Source of the DNA: Streptomyces polyasparticus
GTDB lineage: Bacteria > Actinomycetota > Actinomycetes > Streptomycetales > Streptomycetaceae
Direction of reading: 5' to 3'
NCBI RefSeq assembly: GCF_014493765.1
Contig: NZ_JACTVJ010000024.1
Span: 118,415 to 182,414 of the forward strand
DNA length: 64,000 nucleotides
A program made the position numbers and the translations under genes. Below, piece by piece: positions 63,373-64,000 of the stretch (position 1 is the stretch's first letter; each line of letters starts with the position of its first letter). A model generated the notes under the pieces. That model worked only from the letters and a program-made list of their open reading frames with translations, was not told the DNA's origin and did no database searches.

Positions 63373-63759
63373 ATGGCCTCGCGCCACCGCCGTATCGCCC
63401 TGGCAGCAGCCAGCGCCGCACTGATCACGCCCTTCGCCATCGGCTGCAGCGCCATCGACAAGGCCCTCGACTGCGCCCAGACCGCGAGCGCCATCGCCCA
63501 GAGCGCCTCCGACCTCCAGCAGGCCGTCCAGGACGCGGCCGAGAACCCGCTCGAAGCGGACAAGGCCCTCGACCAGATCGACAAGAACCTCGACGAGATC
63601 GGTGACAGCACCGGGGACGCGGACGTCAGCAAGGCCGTCGACGACATCTCCACCGCTGTGGACAACGTCCGTCAGGCGATCAAGGACGGGGACGCCACGC
63701 CGGATGTCGGGCCGGTCGTCGATGCGACCGGTGAGCTGACGAAGGTGTGCTCGCCGTAA
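63373..63759 (+). CDS. Putative secreted lipoprotein, helical
   Basis: 128 residues. A signal peptide (HRRIALAAASAALITPFAIGC) ends in a lipobox-like AIGC. The mature part is mostly helical and acidic with heptad-like spacing (ALDQIDKNLDEIGDSTGD, VSKAVDDISTAVDNVRQAI). A second Cys lies near the front (ALDCAQ) and one near the end (KVCSP). Typical Streptomyces secreted protein of unknown role. Confidence 0.8.
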   Translation: MASRHRRIALAAASAALITPFAIGCSAIDKALDCAQTASAIAQSASDLQQAVQDAAENPLEADKALDQIDKNLDEIGDSTGDADVSKAVDDISTAVDNVRQAIKDGDATPDVGPVVDATGELTKVCSP

Positions 63760-63774
63760 GTTGCTCGGATCGTG

Positions 63775-63810
63775 CGGTCCGTTCGGTCCGTTCGGTCCGT
63801 TCGGTCCGGT
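63775..63810 (+). repeat. 9-bp tandem repeat, 4 copies
   Basis: CGGTCCGTT repeated four times directly after the lipoprotein gene. Confidence 0.9.
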
Positions 63811-63837
63811 CAGTTCGGGCGGGGTGGGCCGCGATGC

Positions 63838-63864
63838 GGGGGTGCAGGGGGCGGAGCCCCCGTC
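63838..63864 (-). repeat. Copy of the GGGGGCTCTGCCCCC-type hairpin motif
   Basis: Reads in reverse orientation as GGGGGCTCCGCCCCCTGCAC, one base from the two copies at about 23480 and 23585. A recurrent terminator-like unit. Confidence 0.75.
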
Positions 63865-63902
63865 CTCGGCGGGTGCGGGTGCGTTGCTGTCTGCGGGCCG
63901 TT

Positions 63903-64000
63903 GCGCCTGCGGCGGGCTTTCCTCCCCGCCCCGCCCCTTCCCGAAACCGGGGCTGCGCCCCGGACCCCTGCATCCGAACTTCGTTCGGATCTGCTCAAAC
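63903..64000 (-). repeat. Intergenic palindromic repeat element, copy 4 (inverted, cut by window end)
   Basis: The tail CGCCTGCGGCGGGC, core CCCGAAACCGGGGCTGCGCC and hairpin CCGAACTTCGTTCGG are reverse-complement to copies 1-3. The head lies beyond the window. Its orientation predicts a leftward gene to its right. Confidence 0.85.

Overview
The window is chromosomal DNA of a Streptomyces or very close relative. The evidence is very high GC with GC-rich third codon positions, frequent GTG and TTG starts, an SsgA-like sporulation protein, a MurA/HU/malic-enzyme neighbourhood, DasR-type operators in front of N-acetylglucosamine PTS genes, a B12 riboswitch, and GC-rich hairpin terminators. Gene content and order match the core chromosome of S. 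coelicolor read in descending gene order. This is housekeeping core rather than an island: I see no transposase, prophage, CRISPR array or biosynthetic gene cluster.

Layout: 1-4.1 kb holds a TetR/quinone oxidoreductase divergon, a candidate small RNA, malic enzyme and HU. 4.3-10 kb holds a HAD phosphatase, MurA, a YqgE protein, a DUF3039-type protein and a GH20 hexosaminidase. 10.2-15 kb is a three-gene xanthine-dehydrogenase-like operon whose large subunit has lost hallmark molybdenum-site residues. 15-21 kb holds AhpD, two GNATs, tRNA-Cys, an MFS exporter and a helicase. 21.5-26.4 kb is an IclR regulator, M20 deacylase, HAD, GNAT and enolase-superfamily racemase locus that looks like the D-to-L amino acid conversion pathway (N-succinylation, racemisation, desuccinylation). 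26.5-32.5 kb holds a Lon-like protease, an ArsR regulator with a perfect palindrome, and a four-gene glycine-betaine/choline ABC operon downstream of an Lrp regulator. 32.6-41 kb holds 4-hydroxyphenylpyruvate dioxygenase, a TPR protein, a glycolate-oxidase-like flavoprotein, SsgG and two RDD membrane proteins. 41-51 kb holds an M6 secreted protease, NAD salvage (pncA, pncB), clpS, DUF2017 and two amino-acid transporters. 51-56.4 kb is the protein-thiocarboxylate cysteine pathway (mec, cysO, cysM), split by a riboswitch-controlled B12 ABC transporter and preceded by a Cys-containing leader peptide. 56.5-64 kb holds a membrane-anchored PemK/MazF-like protein, a metallo-beta-lactamase-fold phosphodiesterase, the GlcNAc PTS (nagE2, nagE1, nagF) with dre operators, rph and a lipoprotein.

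Two genome-scale patterns run through the window. One is a ~110-bp imperfect-palindromic intergenic element present in four copies just after genes; in one case it supplies the stop codon. The other is a series of short tandem duplications that begin exactly at gene 3' ends and copy the last codons together with the stop. Coordinates of small sites were read by eye and may be off by one or two bases.
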